Below are positions 10,241 through 17,675 of a stretch of DNA of 64,000 nt, piece by piece (within the stretch, counting starts at the first letter, position 1; each line of letters starts with the position of its first letter). Source of the DNA: Rhodococcus rhodnii (GTDB lineage: Bacteria; Actinomycetota; Actinomycetes; Mycobacteriales; Pseudonocardiaceae). The stretch covers positions 310,001 to 374,000 of the forward strand of contig JOAA01000002.1 in the NCBI GenBank assembly GCA_000720375.1, written 5' to 3'. The notes beneath the pieces are model-generated. The model saw nothing but the letters and a program-made list of their open reading frames with translations. It did no database searches and was not told the DNA's origin. Position numbers and translations under genes: made by a program.

Positions 10241-11071
10241 TCAGGTGATGTCTCGGCGCCTTGCCACGAGCCATCCCGCGAGCCCGAGGGCCACCGCGTA
10301 GGCCACGAAGATCAGACCGCTGCCCCACCACGGCGGTGCGTACGTCATGCCGAGGACCTCACGGATTTCGTCGCTGGCACGCTCGAACCGCCGTGACGAG
10401 GGCAGCCCGGCGAGGAACAGCTCGAAGGACAGGTGCAGCGTCATGTTGCTGCCCGCGGTGTTCAGCAGGTACGGCGGGATTTCCGCGGCGTCGTTGGTCC
10501 TGAGCACCACGTTGATGATCGGCTCGACGACCAGGACGTAGACGAGCAGACCGACCACAGTGCCGACCTGGTTGCCGATCAACGCGCCGACGCCGACACC
10601 CAGCAGCGTCCACATGACCATCGCCACGACACCGGCCGCGGCCAGCGTGAACCATTCGGCGCCATCGGGGAAGTTGTTGCCCAGCAACGCTCCGAGCGTC
10701 GCGGCGAGCATGCACACGACCCCGTAGATCACGCCGATGGTGGAGTACGTGAACAGTTTCGCGGCCAGCACGGCGCCGCGCGTCGGCCCGGTGAGGAAGC
10801 TCGTGGTGATCGTCTTGTGCCGGATCTCGCCGGTCACCGCGGTCGCGCCGAGGATCAGGCCGAACACCGACGCGAGGTTGATGCCCTGCGCGAACGCGGG
10901 CAGGGCGAACGCGGCGTTCTCGCCGCTGCCCCTGCCGAAGATGCCGAGGTTGCCCAGCAGTGCGCCGCCCCACGTGAACATCAGGGAGATCGCCGCGGCC
11001 GGGATGAGCAGTGCCCACCACAGTTTGACGGTGAAGATCTTGCGGTACTCGGCGGTGATCAAGCGGTTCAT
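10241..11071 (-). CDS. ABC-2 type transporter permease
   Basis: 276 residues from the ATG at 11071, which overlaps the stop of the preceding ATPase gene as ATGA, a sign of translational coupling. A longer start at 11119 would overlap the ATPase by 52 bases and is less likely. The protein starts with a cytoplasmic segment (MNRLITAEYRKIFTVKLWW) typical of ABC-2 subunits that insert before the first helix, then about six hydrophobic helices, ending in VARRRD. Role by family: membrane channel of an exporter powered by the upstream ATPase. The substrate cannot be told from sequence. Confidence 0.88.
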   Translation of the reverse strand: MNRLITAEYRKIFTVKLWWALLIPAAAISLMFTWGGALLGNLGIFGRGSGENAAFALPAFAQGINLASVFGLILGATAVTGEIRHKTITTSFLTGPTRGAVLAAKLFTYSTIGVIYGVVCMLAATLGALLGNNFPDGAEWFTLAAAGVVAMVMWTLLGVGVGALIGNQVGTVVGLLVYVLVVEPIINVVLRTNDAAEIPPYLLNTAGSNMTLHLSFELFLAGLPSSRRFERASDEIREVLGMTYAPPWWGSGLIFVAYAVALGLAGWLVARRRDIT

Positions 11072-12060
11072 CGCTGCCCACCGTCCTGGGGTCGCTGCCA
11101 TTGCTGTTGTTGTTCCCAACCTGGCGGTGGCGGAGGTTGCAGGTACTGGGAGCCGGCGAACTGGCCGCTGGTGAGCTGGAAGAAGATCCGTTCGAGGTCG
11201 ACGTGCTGCGAATGCATGCCGTAGATCGCCACACCGGCCGCGAGCGCGAGGTCACCGACCTGCTCGGGCTCGGCGCCGGTCACCGCGAGCGCTCCTTCCG
11301 GCAAGTGCTCGATGCCCGTGTGCCCGGCCTCCTGCAACGCCGTGATCAACCGCTGCGGGTCGGACGGTCGCACGATCACCCTGCCTTGCTGGGATTTGCG
11401 CAGTTGCTCGAGCGGGCCGTAGTACATGGCCTGGCCGCGGCTGAGGATCACGACCTGTTCGACGGTCTGCTCGATCTCGGCGAGCTGGTGGCTGGAGACC
11501 AGGACGGTACGGCCGGTCCGGGCGAAGTTCTGCATGAACGTCCGCAGCCACACGATGCCCTCGGGGTCGAGGCCGTTGGCGGGTTCGTCGAGCACGAGAA
11601 CCTGCGGATCACCAAGGAGCGCGGTCGCCAGCGCGAGCCTTTGCCGCATGCCCATGGAGAATCCGCCCGCGCCACGGTCAGCCGCCTCAGCCAGCCCGAC
11701 GAGGTGCAGGACTTCCTCGACACGATGGTCGGGCACTCCGATCGCGGCCGCGTAGACGAGCAGGTGGTTACGTGCGGTCCGGTTCGGGTGAAAACTCTGC
11801 GCCTCCAGCACGGCACCGACGACGCGTCCGGGGTTGCCGAGGTTGTGGAACGGCTGCCCGTTGATCGTGGCGTGACCGGCTGTCGGCGTGACGAGACCGA
11901 GCAGCATCCGCAGCGTGGTGGTCTTGCCGGCGCCGTTCGGCCCGAGGAACCCGGTCACCGACCCGGGTTCGACCGTGAAGCTGAGGTTCTGTACGGCGAC
12001 AACCTGGCCGAACGTCTTGGTCAGGTTCTGGACTACGACCCGCCCGCTTCCGTCGTGCAC
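11068..12060 (-). CDS. ABC transporter ATP-binding protein (ABC-2 / DrrA-like)
   Basis: 330 residues. Walker A GPNGAGKTT lies near residue 38; the signature region is FSMGMRQRLALA; Walker B is VLVLDEPANGLDP; the H-loop region is VLVSSHQLAEIE. A C-terminal domain of about 100 residues follows, with an unusual Pro/Gln-rich tail (five consecutive prolines, then QQQQ). The GTG start at 12060 has a GGAGG site about 7 bases upstream. It is the first gene of the ATPase-permease pair and is coupled to the permease by a 4-base overlap. Such pairs export antibiotics, lipids or peptides; nothing here fixes the substrate. Confidence 0.93.
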   Translation of the reverse strand: MHDGSGRVVVQNLTKTFGQVVAVQNLSFTVEPGSVTGFLGPNGAGKTTTLRMLLGLVTPTAGHATINGQPFHNLGNPGRVVGAVLEAQSFHPNRTARNHLLVYAAAIGVPDHRVEEVLHLVGLAEAADRGAGGFSMGMRQRLALATALLGDPQVLVLDEPANGLDPEGIVWLRTFMQNFARTGRTVLVSSHQLAEIEQTVEQVVILSRGQAMYYGPLEQLRKSQQGRVIVRPSDPQRLITALQEAGHTGIEHLPEGALAVTGAEPEQVGDLALAAGVAIYGMHSQHVDLERIFFQLTSGQFAGSQYLQPPPPPGWEQQQQWQRPQDGGQR

Positions 12061-12099
12061 GCGTGTCCTCCCACTCGACTGGTGGGCGACATACTGCCA

Positions 12100-12492
12100 T
12101 CAGGCTCGGGGGACGGGCGGGATCTCCATGGTCCGCTCGGCCGGTGTCTCCGGATGCCGGGATTTGCGCAGGGCACGGCGTACCGAGTTGCGGAGTGGAC
12201 GACGGCGTTCGCGGTGCGGAAGTCCTTCGCCGATCAGGTGCTCGTGCGCCATCCGCCAGACCTGACATGGCCATTTCTTGCCTCGCCAGCCGCGCGGGCA
12301 GGCGTTGCACCGGCGGTCAGGACCTGGCTGGTGGACGGTGAGCAGCAGCCGCCAGCCGTCGGCCAGCCTGCTGATCTCCGAGCGGGCCAAGGGAAGCAGG
12401 GTGGCCGGGTCGCCCTCTTCGGCGACTTGGTCGAGCAGGTCGAGCCGGCGCAGCACGGCGGCCCGCAGCATGTCGTCCAACGGATGGCTCAT
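12100..12492 (-). CDS. Small Cys-containing protein of unknown function (CNACP..WPC..VW..AH motif)
   Basis: 130 residues. The start overlaps the stop of the gene before it as ATGA, so the two are coupled. The N-terminal 55 residues look helical and Leu-rich (DDMLRAAVLRRLDLLDQV). The centre has a short Cys/Trp cluster, CNACPRGWRGKKWPCQVW followed by RMAHEHL, with three Cys and one His that could bind zinc. The C-terminal 40 residues are very basic (RERRRPLRNSVRRALRKS) and probably disordered. I do not recognise a named family. Consistent codon use and coupling support a real gene. It lies 39 bases upstream of the ABC ATPase gene on the same strand. Confidence 0.7.
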   Translation of the reverse strand: MSHPLDDMLRAAVLRRLDLLDQVAEEGDPATLLPLARSEISRLADGWRLLLTVHQPGPDRRCNACPRGWRGKKWPCQVWRMAHEHLIGEGLPHRERRRPLRNSVRRALRKSRHPETPAERTMEIPPVPRA

Positions 12493-12683
12493 GGTTCGCT
12501 CGCCCGTCCTGCCGCCTGGTCAAGGGCCTGCCGGAGTCTCCGAATCTGCTGACCGGACAGCACGGCCGAAGCGCCAGGCGGCGGCACCAGCACCACCTTG
12601 CCGCCCCGTTCCACGATCACCGTCAGCGCCCGATCCCGGCCGAACGGGTCATGGCACTGCACGTCCCATCGCGGCTCAGCCAC
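12489..12683 (-). CDS. Small protein of unknown function, coupled to the downstream Cys-motif gene
   Basis: 64 residues from a GTG at 12683. It begins MAEPRWDVQCHDPFGRDRAL, a beta-rich segment followed by LTVIVERGGKVVLVPPPG, and ends in a helix (SGQQIRRLRQALDQAAG). No signal peptide or membrane segment. Its stop overlaps the start of the 130-residue gene by four bases, so the two products are likely made together and may interact. No family recognised. Upstream there is only a repeat-rich gap, where the promoter of this pair must lie. Confidence 0.65.
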   Translation of the reverse strand: MAEPRWDVQCHDPFGRDRALTVIVERGGKVVLVPPPGASAVLSGQQIRRLRQALDQAAGRASEP

Positions 12684-12816
12684 GAAAGCCTCGACTTCTC
12701 ACCCTGATTCCATCGACACGTAACCCGCCCGACTGAAGGAAGCGGGTGCCAGTTCCTGAGTCTCCGCCTTCCTTGCTCGGTTGCTGCGCAACCTTCGCCG
12801 GAAGGCATCCGCCGGT

Positions 12817-12898
12817 GTTTTCTGGGGGCCGAGCCCCCAGACCCCACGGTGCGAGCTCGTTGCCGACCCAGCGCTGGGCACGTTGCGCCTGAACCAGC
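12817..12898 (-). repeat. Inverted, diverged copy of the 96-nt element
   Basis: Read on the minus strand this segment aligns with the two plus-strand copies at 12983 and 13083, including AGGCGCAA, the GCGCTGG core and GAGCTCGCACCGTGGGG, and ends in a hairpin (12822-12840, arms CTGGGGGC and GCCCCCAG). Facing the two direct copies, it could pair with either to form a long stem in RNA or cruciform DNA. Confidence 0.7.
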
Positions 12899-12982
12899 GA
12901 GCGCGATGCCGCTTGCTGCAATCGACGTGCATCGGTACACCAGCAGGCCAGAGGATGGCCACCAAGAGGAACAAGGAAAGCA

Positions 12983-13078
12983 GGGCCAAGGGCTGGTCGA
13001 GGCGCAAAGTGCCCGGCGCTGGAAGGTGCGGAGCTCGCACCGTGGGGGTTTGGGGGGCTCGGCCCCCCAACATGATGC
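12983..13078 (+). repeat. 96-nt element, direct copy 1
   Basis: It starts GGGCCAAGGGCTGGTCGAGG and ends CATGATGC. It differs from copy 2 at one base (C at 13029 versus T at 13129). It contains a perfect 9-bp hairpin at 13050-13070 (arms TTGGGGGGC and GCCCCCCAA, loop TCG). Confidence 0.85.
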
Positions 13079-13082
13079 CCGA

Positions 13083-13178
13083 GGGCCAAGGGCTGGTCGA
13101 GGCGCAAAGTGCCCGGCGCTGGAAGGTGTGGAGCTCGCACCGTGGGGGTTTGGGGGGCTCGGCCCCCCAACATGATGC
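13083..13178 (+). repeat. 96-nt element, direct copy 2
   Basis: Exactly 100 bases downstream of copy 1, with 95 of 96 bases identical, indicating a recent duplication or ongoing homogenisation. The hairpin recurs at 13150-13170. Confidence 0.85.
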
Positions 13179-13394
13179 GAGCCGACCCGGCGAAGTTGCG
13201 AAGCAACAAGCAGGGTCGGCCCGAGGTAAGCGACGATCCGCTCAACCAGCCTGGGGGTCACCGGGAGCGGACCGTCTCGTACAGCTTAGGCAATATTCGT
13301 CTCGTGCGCTGCATCGGGGTGGCCGGAACTTTTTGACACACCCTCGTTACCAGTGGTTAATAGCCAATATGCCCTGGTAAACGTGATCGAAGTC

Positions 13395-14507
13395 TCAAAC
13401 GATCTTGCTCAATGGGGTGTGCTCAAGATCGTGTGCGACCGCCACGGGGCCGTTGGTCAGCGCGCCGCCGTGCATGTTCAGGCCCAGTGCGAGCGACGGG
13501 TCGTCGCGCAGCGCGGTGTGCCATCCCTTGTCCGCCAGAGCCACGGCGTACGGCAGCGTGACGTTCGTCAGTGCGTAGGTCGAGGTCCGCGGCACGGCGC
13601 CCGGCATGTTCGCCACGCAGTAGAAGACCGACTGGTGGACTTGGTAGGTCGGGTCGGCGTGGGTGGTCGGCCGGGAGTCGGCGAAGCAGCCGCCCTGGTC
13701 GATGGAGATGTCCACCAGCACCGAGCCCGGCTTCATCCGCTCGACCAGTTCGTTGCTGACCAGCTTCGGGGCCTTCGCGCCCGGTACGAGCACCGCGCCG
13801 ATCACCAGGTCGGCCTCGAGCACGGCCTGCTCAAGGGTGAGGCGGTTGGACGTGACCGTCCGGATGCGGCCGTTGAAGTCCACGTCGATCTGACGCAGCC
13901 GGTCCACGTTCGTGTCGAGGATTTCCACGTCGGCGCCCATGCCCTGGGCGATCCGGGCGGCGTTGACGCCCGCGACGCCACCACCGATCACGACAACCCG
14001 CGCGGGGTGCACGCCGGGCACGCCACCGGGCAGCACGCCGCGGCCGCCGGAGGGGCGCATCAGCGAGTAGGCGCCGACCTGCGGAGCAAGGCGGCCGGCG
14101 ACCTCGGACATCGGAGCGAGCAGCGGGAGGGCACCGTTCGGGGTCTGCACGGTCTCGTACGCGATGGCTGTCGTGCCCGCCGCGAGCAGCGCGTCGGTCA
14201 GCGGCTTGTCCGCGGCGAGGTGCAGGTAGGTGAAGAGGACCTGGTCCTTGCGCAGGTACTGGTACTCGGAGGCGATCGGCTCCTTGACCTTCATGACCAT
14301 CTCGCCCTCGGCCCACACCTCTTCGGCGGTGCTGAGGATCTTCGCGCCCGCGGCGAGGAACTCCTCGTCCGGGATGGCCGAGCCGGCACCCGCGTCGGCC
14401 TGCACGTACACGTCGTGACCTCGTGAAGTCAGCTCGTGGGCGCCTGCGGGGGTGAGGGCCACCCGATACTCGTGGTTCTTGACTTCGCGTGGGACTGCGA
14501 TCTTCAC
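13395..14507 (-). CDS. ald: Alanine dehydrogenase
   Basis: 370 residues, the family's usual length. The start is the GTG at 14507, which gives [20 protein letters not shown], the conserved N-terminus, with GGAGGAG about 9 bases upstream; a longer frame to 14567 lacks support. Family features: the RVALTP substrate-binding segment, the lysine in VMKVKEP, and the NAD-binding stretch [17 protein letters not shown] with Asp in ILDTNVDRL. Reaction: reversible NAD-linked deamination of L-alanine to pyruvate and ammonia, in the cytoplasm. It lies 113 bases downstream of a PucR-type regulator on the same strand, which may control it. The C-terminus is typical (EHTPLSKIV). Confidence 0.96.
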   Translation of the reverse strand: MKIAVPREVKNHEYRVALTPAGAHELTSRGHDVYVQADAGAGSAIPDEEFLAAGAKILSTAEEVWAEGEMVMKVKEPIASEYQYLRKDQVLFTYLHLAADKPLTDALLAAGTTAIAYETVQTPNGALPLLAPMSEVAGRLAPQVGAYSLMRPSGGRGVLPGGVPGVHPARVVVIGGGVAGVNAARIAQGMGADVEILDTNVDRLRQIDVDFNGRIRTVTSNRLTLEQAVLEADLVIGAVLVPGAKAPKLVSNELVERMKPGSVLVDISIDQGGCFADSRPTTHADPTYQVHQSVFYCVANMPGAVPRTSTYALTNVTLPYAVALADKGWHTALRDDPSLALGLNMHGGALTNGPVAVAHDLEHTPLSKIV

Positions 14508-14619
14508 GGCGTGCTCCTCCATCCGGGTGTCTAATCCCACGATGCGGCACACTTTCCGCGGTGTCATCGTGCCCCGGGCACTAGTCCAACTGCGGCAGTT
14601 TGTTTCAACAGCACAGTCG

Positions 14620-16152
14620 CTAGGCCCAACGGGTTGTGGCGAGCTGGACGGTCACCGCGAGCCTGATGTCCGGATCGTCCAGGTTCAGCCCGGTCAGCTC
14701 GATCAGGCGGGTCATCCGGTACCGGAGCGTGTTGGCGTGGATCCGCAGGGCCCGAGCAGCGGCTTTCGGATCGCCCGGATGCCGTAGCCATTCGTACAAC
14801 GTGTCGACGTAAGCAGACCCCGACTGCTCGTCGTGGGCACGCAAGATCGCCAGCGGACCCAGTTCCGCAGCGCCCGTCGGCGCCGCGGCGGCAGCAACTC
14901 TGTGCAAGGCGACAACTGGCCACGCGTCGTCGTACGTCGCTACCGGACCGTCGACCAACCGGGCTCGTAGGAGACCGAGTGCTTCCTCGGCCTGTGCCCG
15001 TGACTCAGTCAGCGTGGTGATCTCCACCGGTGAACCCACACCCACGAGCGCCCCGGACTCGCTGCGCAGAGCCTCGCTCAACCCTGGCCACCCCGCTTGA
15101 TCCGGCACGATCGCGTACAAGATCCCGTGCAGCTCGGTGACCGCAGGCTGACGTCCGACGCCGGCGGTGATCCGTTCCCACAGCGCGAGCCGCAGGCCCT
15201 CGGCGTCCAGGGCGTCCGTGGTCGCCACGTCGATCGCGACGACCCGATGGGGTTCCTCGTCGAGGTCGAGCTCGGCCGCCGCCAGCCGGACGCTTCCCTT
15301 GCCCTGCAAGACGGTTCGCACGAGCTCGGCGGACCTGCGGCGTTCCGCGTCGGCCAGCGCCCGGCGTCGCAGCAGGTGCAGGGCCACGACGGGAGCCGTG
15401 TCGGCGAACGCGGCGGCACGCTCGTCGGACACCGGGCCTGGCACGACCGCCCACATCGAACCGAGCAGCTCACCGCCCATCCGGATCGGCACGATCAGCC
15501 GGGGCAGCGTGCCATCCCGTTGAGCGGGAACGAAAATCGTCGTACGCCCCCGGCTGAGGTCGCGGAACACGCCGCGCGACCGGAAGCGGGCAAGCACGTC
15601 GTCGGGGACACGACGGCCCATGATCGTCGACACGCGGGCGGGGTCCGTGCGGTCCTGGCGAGCCGAATACGCCAGCACACGGGAGTTGGCGTCTTCGATG
15701 GTCACGGGCGCGTCCACGACCGCGGCGGCCGCGTCGGCGAGCCGGAACAGGTCGCCGAGGCCCTGATTGCCCGGTTCGGTGGCGTGCTCGTCGTCCGCGG
15801 CGGCGTCGAGGACGGTACGCAGCAGCCAGACCAACTGGGCCCACGCGGTCGCGTTGTGCACCTCGACGACGGCTGTTCCGGTGTCCCGGGCAGCCGTGAG
15901 CACGCCCGCTGAACTGGCGAGCGGCGGCTTCAGCAACACGGCCGCGGCGCCGTTGGCACCGCAGTATTCGACGAGCTCAGCGGCCTTGCCCGCGCTGTTC
16001 ACCGTGACCCCGAGGACGAAGTCGCCGTCGGCCACGTGGGTGCGTCTGCCGAGCTCGGCGATCACCACGTCGGTGACGTCCCGGTCGCCCGGCAGCACGG
16101 TGCGCAGGAGTGTCGGGCCGACCCGGTCGACCACCCCTTGCACCGTGATCAT
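14620..16152 (-). CDS. PucR family transcriptional regulator
   Basis: 510 residues from the ATG at 16152, with GGGAGG 6 bases upstream. The N-terminal 120 residues match the PucR-type sensor domain; the middle (about 160-420) is a GAF/CdaR-like region; the C-terminus has the helix-turn-helix of the family, with the conserved RALRIHANTLRYRMTRLIEL followed by LNLDDPDIRLAVTVQLATTRW. Members are usually activators of purine, amino-acid or other nitrogen-compound use. Its position just upstream of ald on the same strand suggests it controls alanine use, but no operator was identified and that is inference. Confidence 0.88.
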   Translation of the reverse strand: MITVQGVVDRVGPTLLRTVLPGDRDVTDVVIAELGRRTHVADGDFVLGVTVNSAGKAAELVEYCGANGAAAVLLKPPLASSAGVLTAARDTGTAVVEVHNATAWAQLVWLLRTVLDAAADDEHATEPGNQGLGDLFRLADAAAAVVDAPVTIEDANSRVLAYSARQDRTDPARVSTIMGRRVPDDVLARFRSRGVFRDLSRGRTTIFVPAQRDGTLPRLIVPIRMGGELLGSMWAVVPGPVSDERAAAFADTAPVVALHLLRRRALADAERRRSAELVRTVLQGKGSVRLAAAELDLDEEPHRVVAIDVATTDALDAEGLRLALWERITAGVGRQPAVTELHGILYAIVPDQAGWPGLSEALRSESGALVGVGSPVEITTLTESRAQAEEALGLLRARLVDGPVATYDDAWPVVALHRVAAAAAPTGAAELGPLAILRAHDEQSGSAYVDTLYEWLRHPGDPKAAARALRIHANTLRYRMTRLIELTGLNLDDPDIRLAVTVQLATTRWA

Positions 16153-16348
16153 CGATACCTCCCGTCTTTGGGCTCCAGTGTGGGCCTTTTGCCGGGAAAG
16201 TTGCTCCTCGCGACACGCAACCTTTAACAGTGTTGCGTCGTCTTTCGATCAGAGGGTTTAGTAACGCGCACCCTGGGGTACTGCGTAAGCGGTTCACAGC
16301 ACAGGGTGACCGTCTGGGGCTCGCACACCCGGCCTGCCGGGTATTCGA

Positions 16349-16388
16349 GCGGTGGTGTGGTCGTCATCGGGGGCGGCCACACCACCGC
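16349..16388 (-). terminator. Perfect 12-bp hairpin after the VOC gene
   Basis: Arms 16349-16360 (GCGGTGGTGTGG) and 16377-16388 (CCACACCACCGC) with a 16-base loop, 10 bases downstream of the stop of the VOC gene that reads leftward. It fits a terminator of the PadR-VOC transcript. The rest of the 16153-16348 gap, the PucR upstream region, shows nothing else clear. Confidence 0.6.
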
Positions 16389-16398
16389 ACCTAAGGAG

Positions 16399-16842
16399 TC
16401 ATACCTCTTCGGGTGAATTCCGGAGTACCTCATCGAGTGAGATCTCGTCGCGGCTCGAGCAGAGCGCCCAGCGGTGGCCGAACGGGTCGCGCACGATGCC
16501 GTAGCGCTCGCCCCAGAACATCTCCTGGACGGGCATCTCGACCGTGGCTCCGGCGAAGATCGCCCGCCGGGCGAGGTCGTCGACGTCCTCGACTTCGAGC
16601 AGCAGCAGCACCGGGGAATCGCCGATGGTCTGCGGGCTCAGCGCGCCCAGTTGCGGTGTCTCCTCGCTCAGGATCAGCCTGCCGCCGCCGATCGCCAGGT
16701 CGACGAACAGCAGCGTGCCGTCGGGCAGCCGGTTGACGAACACCTCCACCGCGCCGAACGCCCGGCGGTAGAACTCGATCGCGGCGGGCACGTCTCGCAC
16801 GAACACGTGCGGCGTCAGGCTGATCGCGCGGCTGGGCTTCAT
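16399..16842 (-). CDS. VOC (glyoxalase/PhnB-like) family protein
   Basis: 147 residues. The two beta-alpha-beta-beta-beta halves are visible: LTPHVFVRDVPAAIEFYRRA in the first, and VLLLLEVEDVDDLARRAIFAG with the closing DPFGHRWALC in the second. The end of the second half carries a His before Trp-Ala-Leu, as in PhnB-like proteins. Family members range from metal-dependent lyases and dioxygenases to antibiotic-binding proteins, so no reaction is assigned. The start overlaps the stop of the PadR gene (ATGA), so regulator and VOC protein are co-translated. Confidence 0.85.
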   Translation of the reverse strand: MKPSRAISLTPHVFVRDVPAAIEFYRRAFGAVEVFVNRLPDGTLLFVDLAIGGGRLILSEETPQLGALSPQTIGDSPVLLLLEVEDVDDLARRAIFAGATVEMPVQEMFWGERYGIVRDPFGHRWALCSSRDEISLDEVLRNSPEEV

Positions 16843-17189
16843 GCCGATCTCCGTCTGCCGATCAGGCCCGCGTCCGTCGCGACGGCCACGAGACGGGAAA
16901 GCAGCTCCGCTTCGCGGGCGGCCGCTGTCCGGCCGAGGTCGGTCAGTTCGTAGTACCGACGGCGCGCGTCGTGCGGATCCGTGCTCTCACTGGCCACTTC
17001 GACGACCAGGTCGTCGGCGACGAGCCGTTGCAGCGTGCGGTAGAGCGTGCCGGGGCCGAGCCGGACTGTCCCGTCGGAGATCTCCTCGACGAAGCGCATG
17101 ACCGCGTAGCCGTGCGCCGCGCCGCCGGCCAGCGCCAGCAGCACCTGGAATCCCGCCGGGGTCAGCGGTGGGGCATTGCGGTCCGCCAT
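16839..17189 (-). CDS. PadR family transcriptional regulator
   Basis: 116 residues from the ATG at 17189; a longer frame to 17267 would run across the divergent promoter. The winged-helix part is clear: LTPAGFQVLLALAGGAAHGY, then LGPGTLYRTLQRLVADDLV and the wing with DARRRYYELTDLGR, followed by a short C-terminal helix. PadR proteins are repressors released by small phenolics or drugs and usually bind their own promoter. It is coupled to a VOC gene and divergent from a second VOC gene, suggesting that both VOC proteins are its targets. Confidence 0.9.
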   Translation of the reverse strand: MADRNAPPLTPAGFQVLLALAGGAAHGYAVMRFVEEISDGTVRLGPGTLYRTLQRLVADDLVVEVASESTDPHDARRRYYELTDLGRTAAAREAELLSRLVAVATDAGLIGRRRSA

Positions 17190-17198
17190 GTCCGGAGT

Positions 17199-17220
17199 AT
17201 ACAGTCCAGCTCCGTTGTAT
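17199..17220. promoter_or_regulatory. Candidate PadR operator in the divergent VOC/PadR promoter
   Basis: Arms ATACA (17199-17203) and TGTAT (17216-17220), separated by 12 bases, lie in the 52-base gap between the two divergent starts. A second small palindrome (CCATGATGG) follows at 17221-17229. PadR sites are typically short AT-rich inverted repeats in such gaps; assignment to this PadR is inference. Confidence 0.4.
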
Positions 17221-17241
17221 CCATGATGGTTATATCCAGGA

Positions 17242-17646
17242 GTGATAGACGTGATCCGTGGTGTCAACCAAGTGGTGCTCTACGTGGACGACCAGCAGCG
17301 AGCCAAGCAGTTCTGGACCGAGACGATGGGATTCACCCTCGCCGAGGATTCGCCGTACGGTGAGGACGGGCGGTGGATCGCGGTCGCGTCACCCGACGGC
17401 AACATGCGGATGGTGCTCTCTCCTCGCGAACACCAGCCCGCCGAGGCACCGGAAAATCTGCCGAATTCGAACATCATGTTCTACAGCGACGACGTGCAGC
17501 GCACGTACGAGGAATTGACCGCCAAGGGTGTCAAATTCCTCGCCGCGCCAAGCAAAATGTTCTTCGGCTGGTGGTCGATGTTCGAAGACGGCGAAGGCAA
17601 CCGCTACGCGTTGGGCGAACAGTGGGGTACGAATAATCCGTTGTAG
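17242..17646 (+). CDS. VOC family protein (glyoxalase superfamily)
   Basis: 134 residues from a GTG at 17242 (GTG at 17251 is an alternative). It has the VOC fold signature: NQVVLYVDDQQRAKQFWTETMGF at the start, a central GRWIAVASPDGNMRMVL strand pair, and a closing GEGNRYALGEQW with a likely metal or substrate position. Similar proteins are often annotated as PhnB-like or bleomycin-resistance-like; the reaction is not known. It is transcribed divergently from the PadR gene, 52 bases away. Confidence 0.85.
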   Translation: MIDVIRGVNQVVLYVDDQQRAKQFWTETMGFTLAEDSPYGEDGRWIAVASPDGNMRMVLSPREHQPAEAPENLPNSNIMFYSDDVQRTYEELTAKGVKFLAAPSKMFFGWWSMFEDGEGNRYALGEQWGTNNPL

Positions 17647-17675
17647 CGCACGGAAAATCGCGAGATCATATCGGG

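Larger units (their letters stand above)
12684..13394. other. 711-base repeat-rich gap without a gene
   Basis: Several open frames cross this gap on both strands, but their products are translations of the repeats and no frame has a good ribosome site or a family match. The gap holds one inverted and two direct copies of a 96-nt element, listed separately. The last 150 bases (13245-13394) are more AT-rich, with no obvious terminator, and end at the ald stop codon. Confidence 0.6.

Noticed and set aside
12623..13261. Overlapping minus-strand frames of 124-212 residues across the 96-nt elements
   Set aside because: The same repeat is open in several frames at once, as expected for GC-rich non-coding DNA; the apparent internal similarity comes from the DNA repeat.
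13399..13432. Terminator after ald
   Set aside because: The 9-bp stem (ACGATCTTG/CAAGATCGT) lies largely inside the last ald codons with a 16-base loop; too weak to call.
16224..16433. 69-residue minus-strand frame
   Set aside because: It covers the terminator hairpin and the end of the VOC gene, with no ribosome site.
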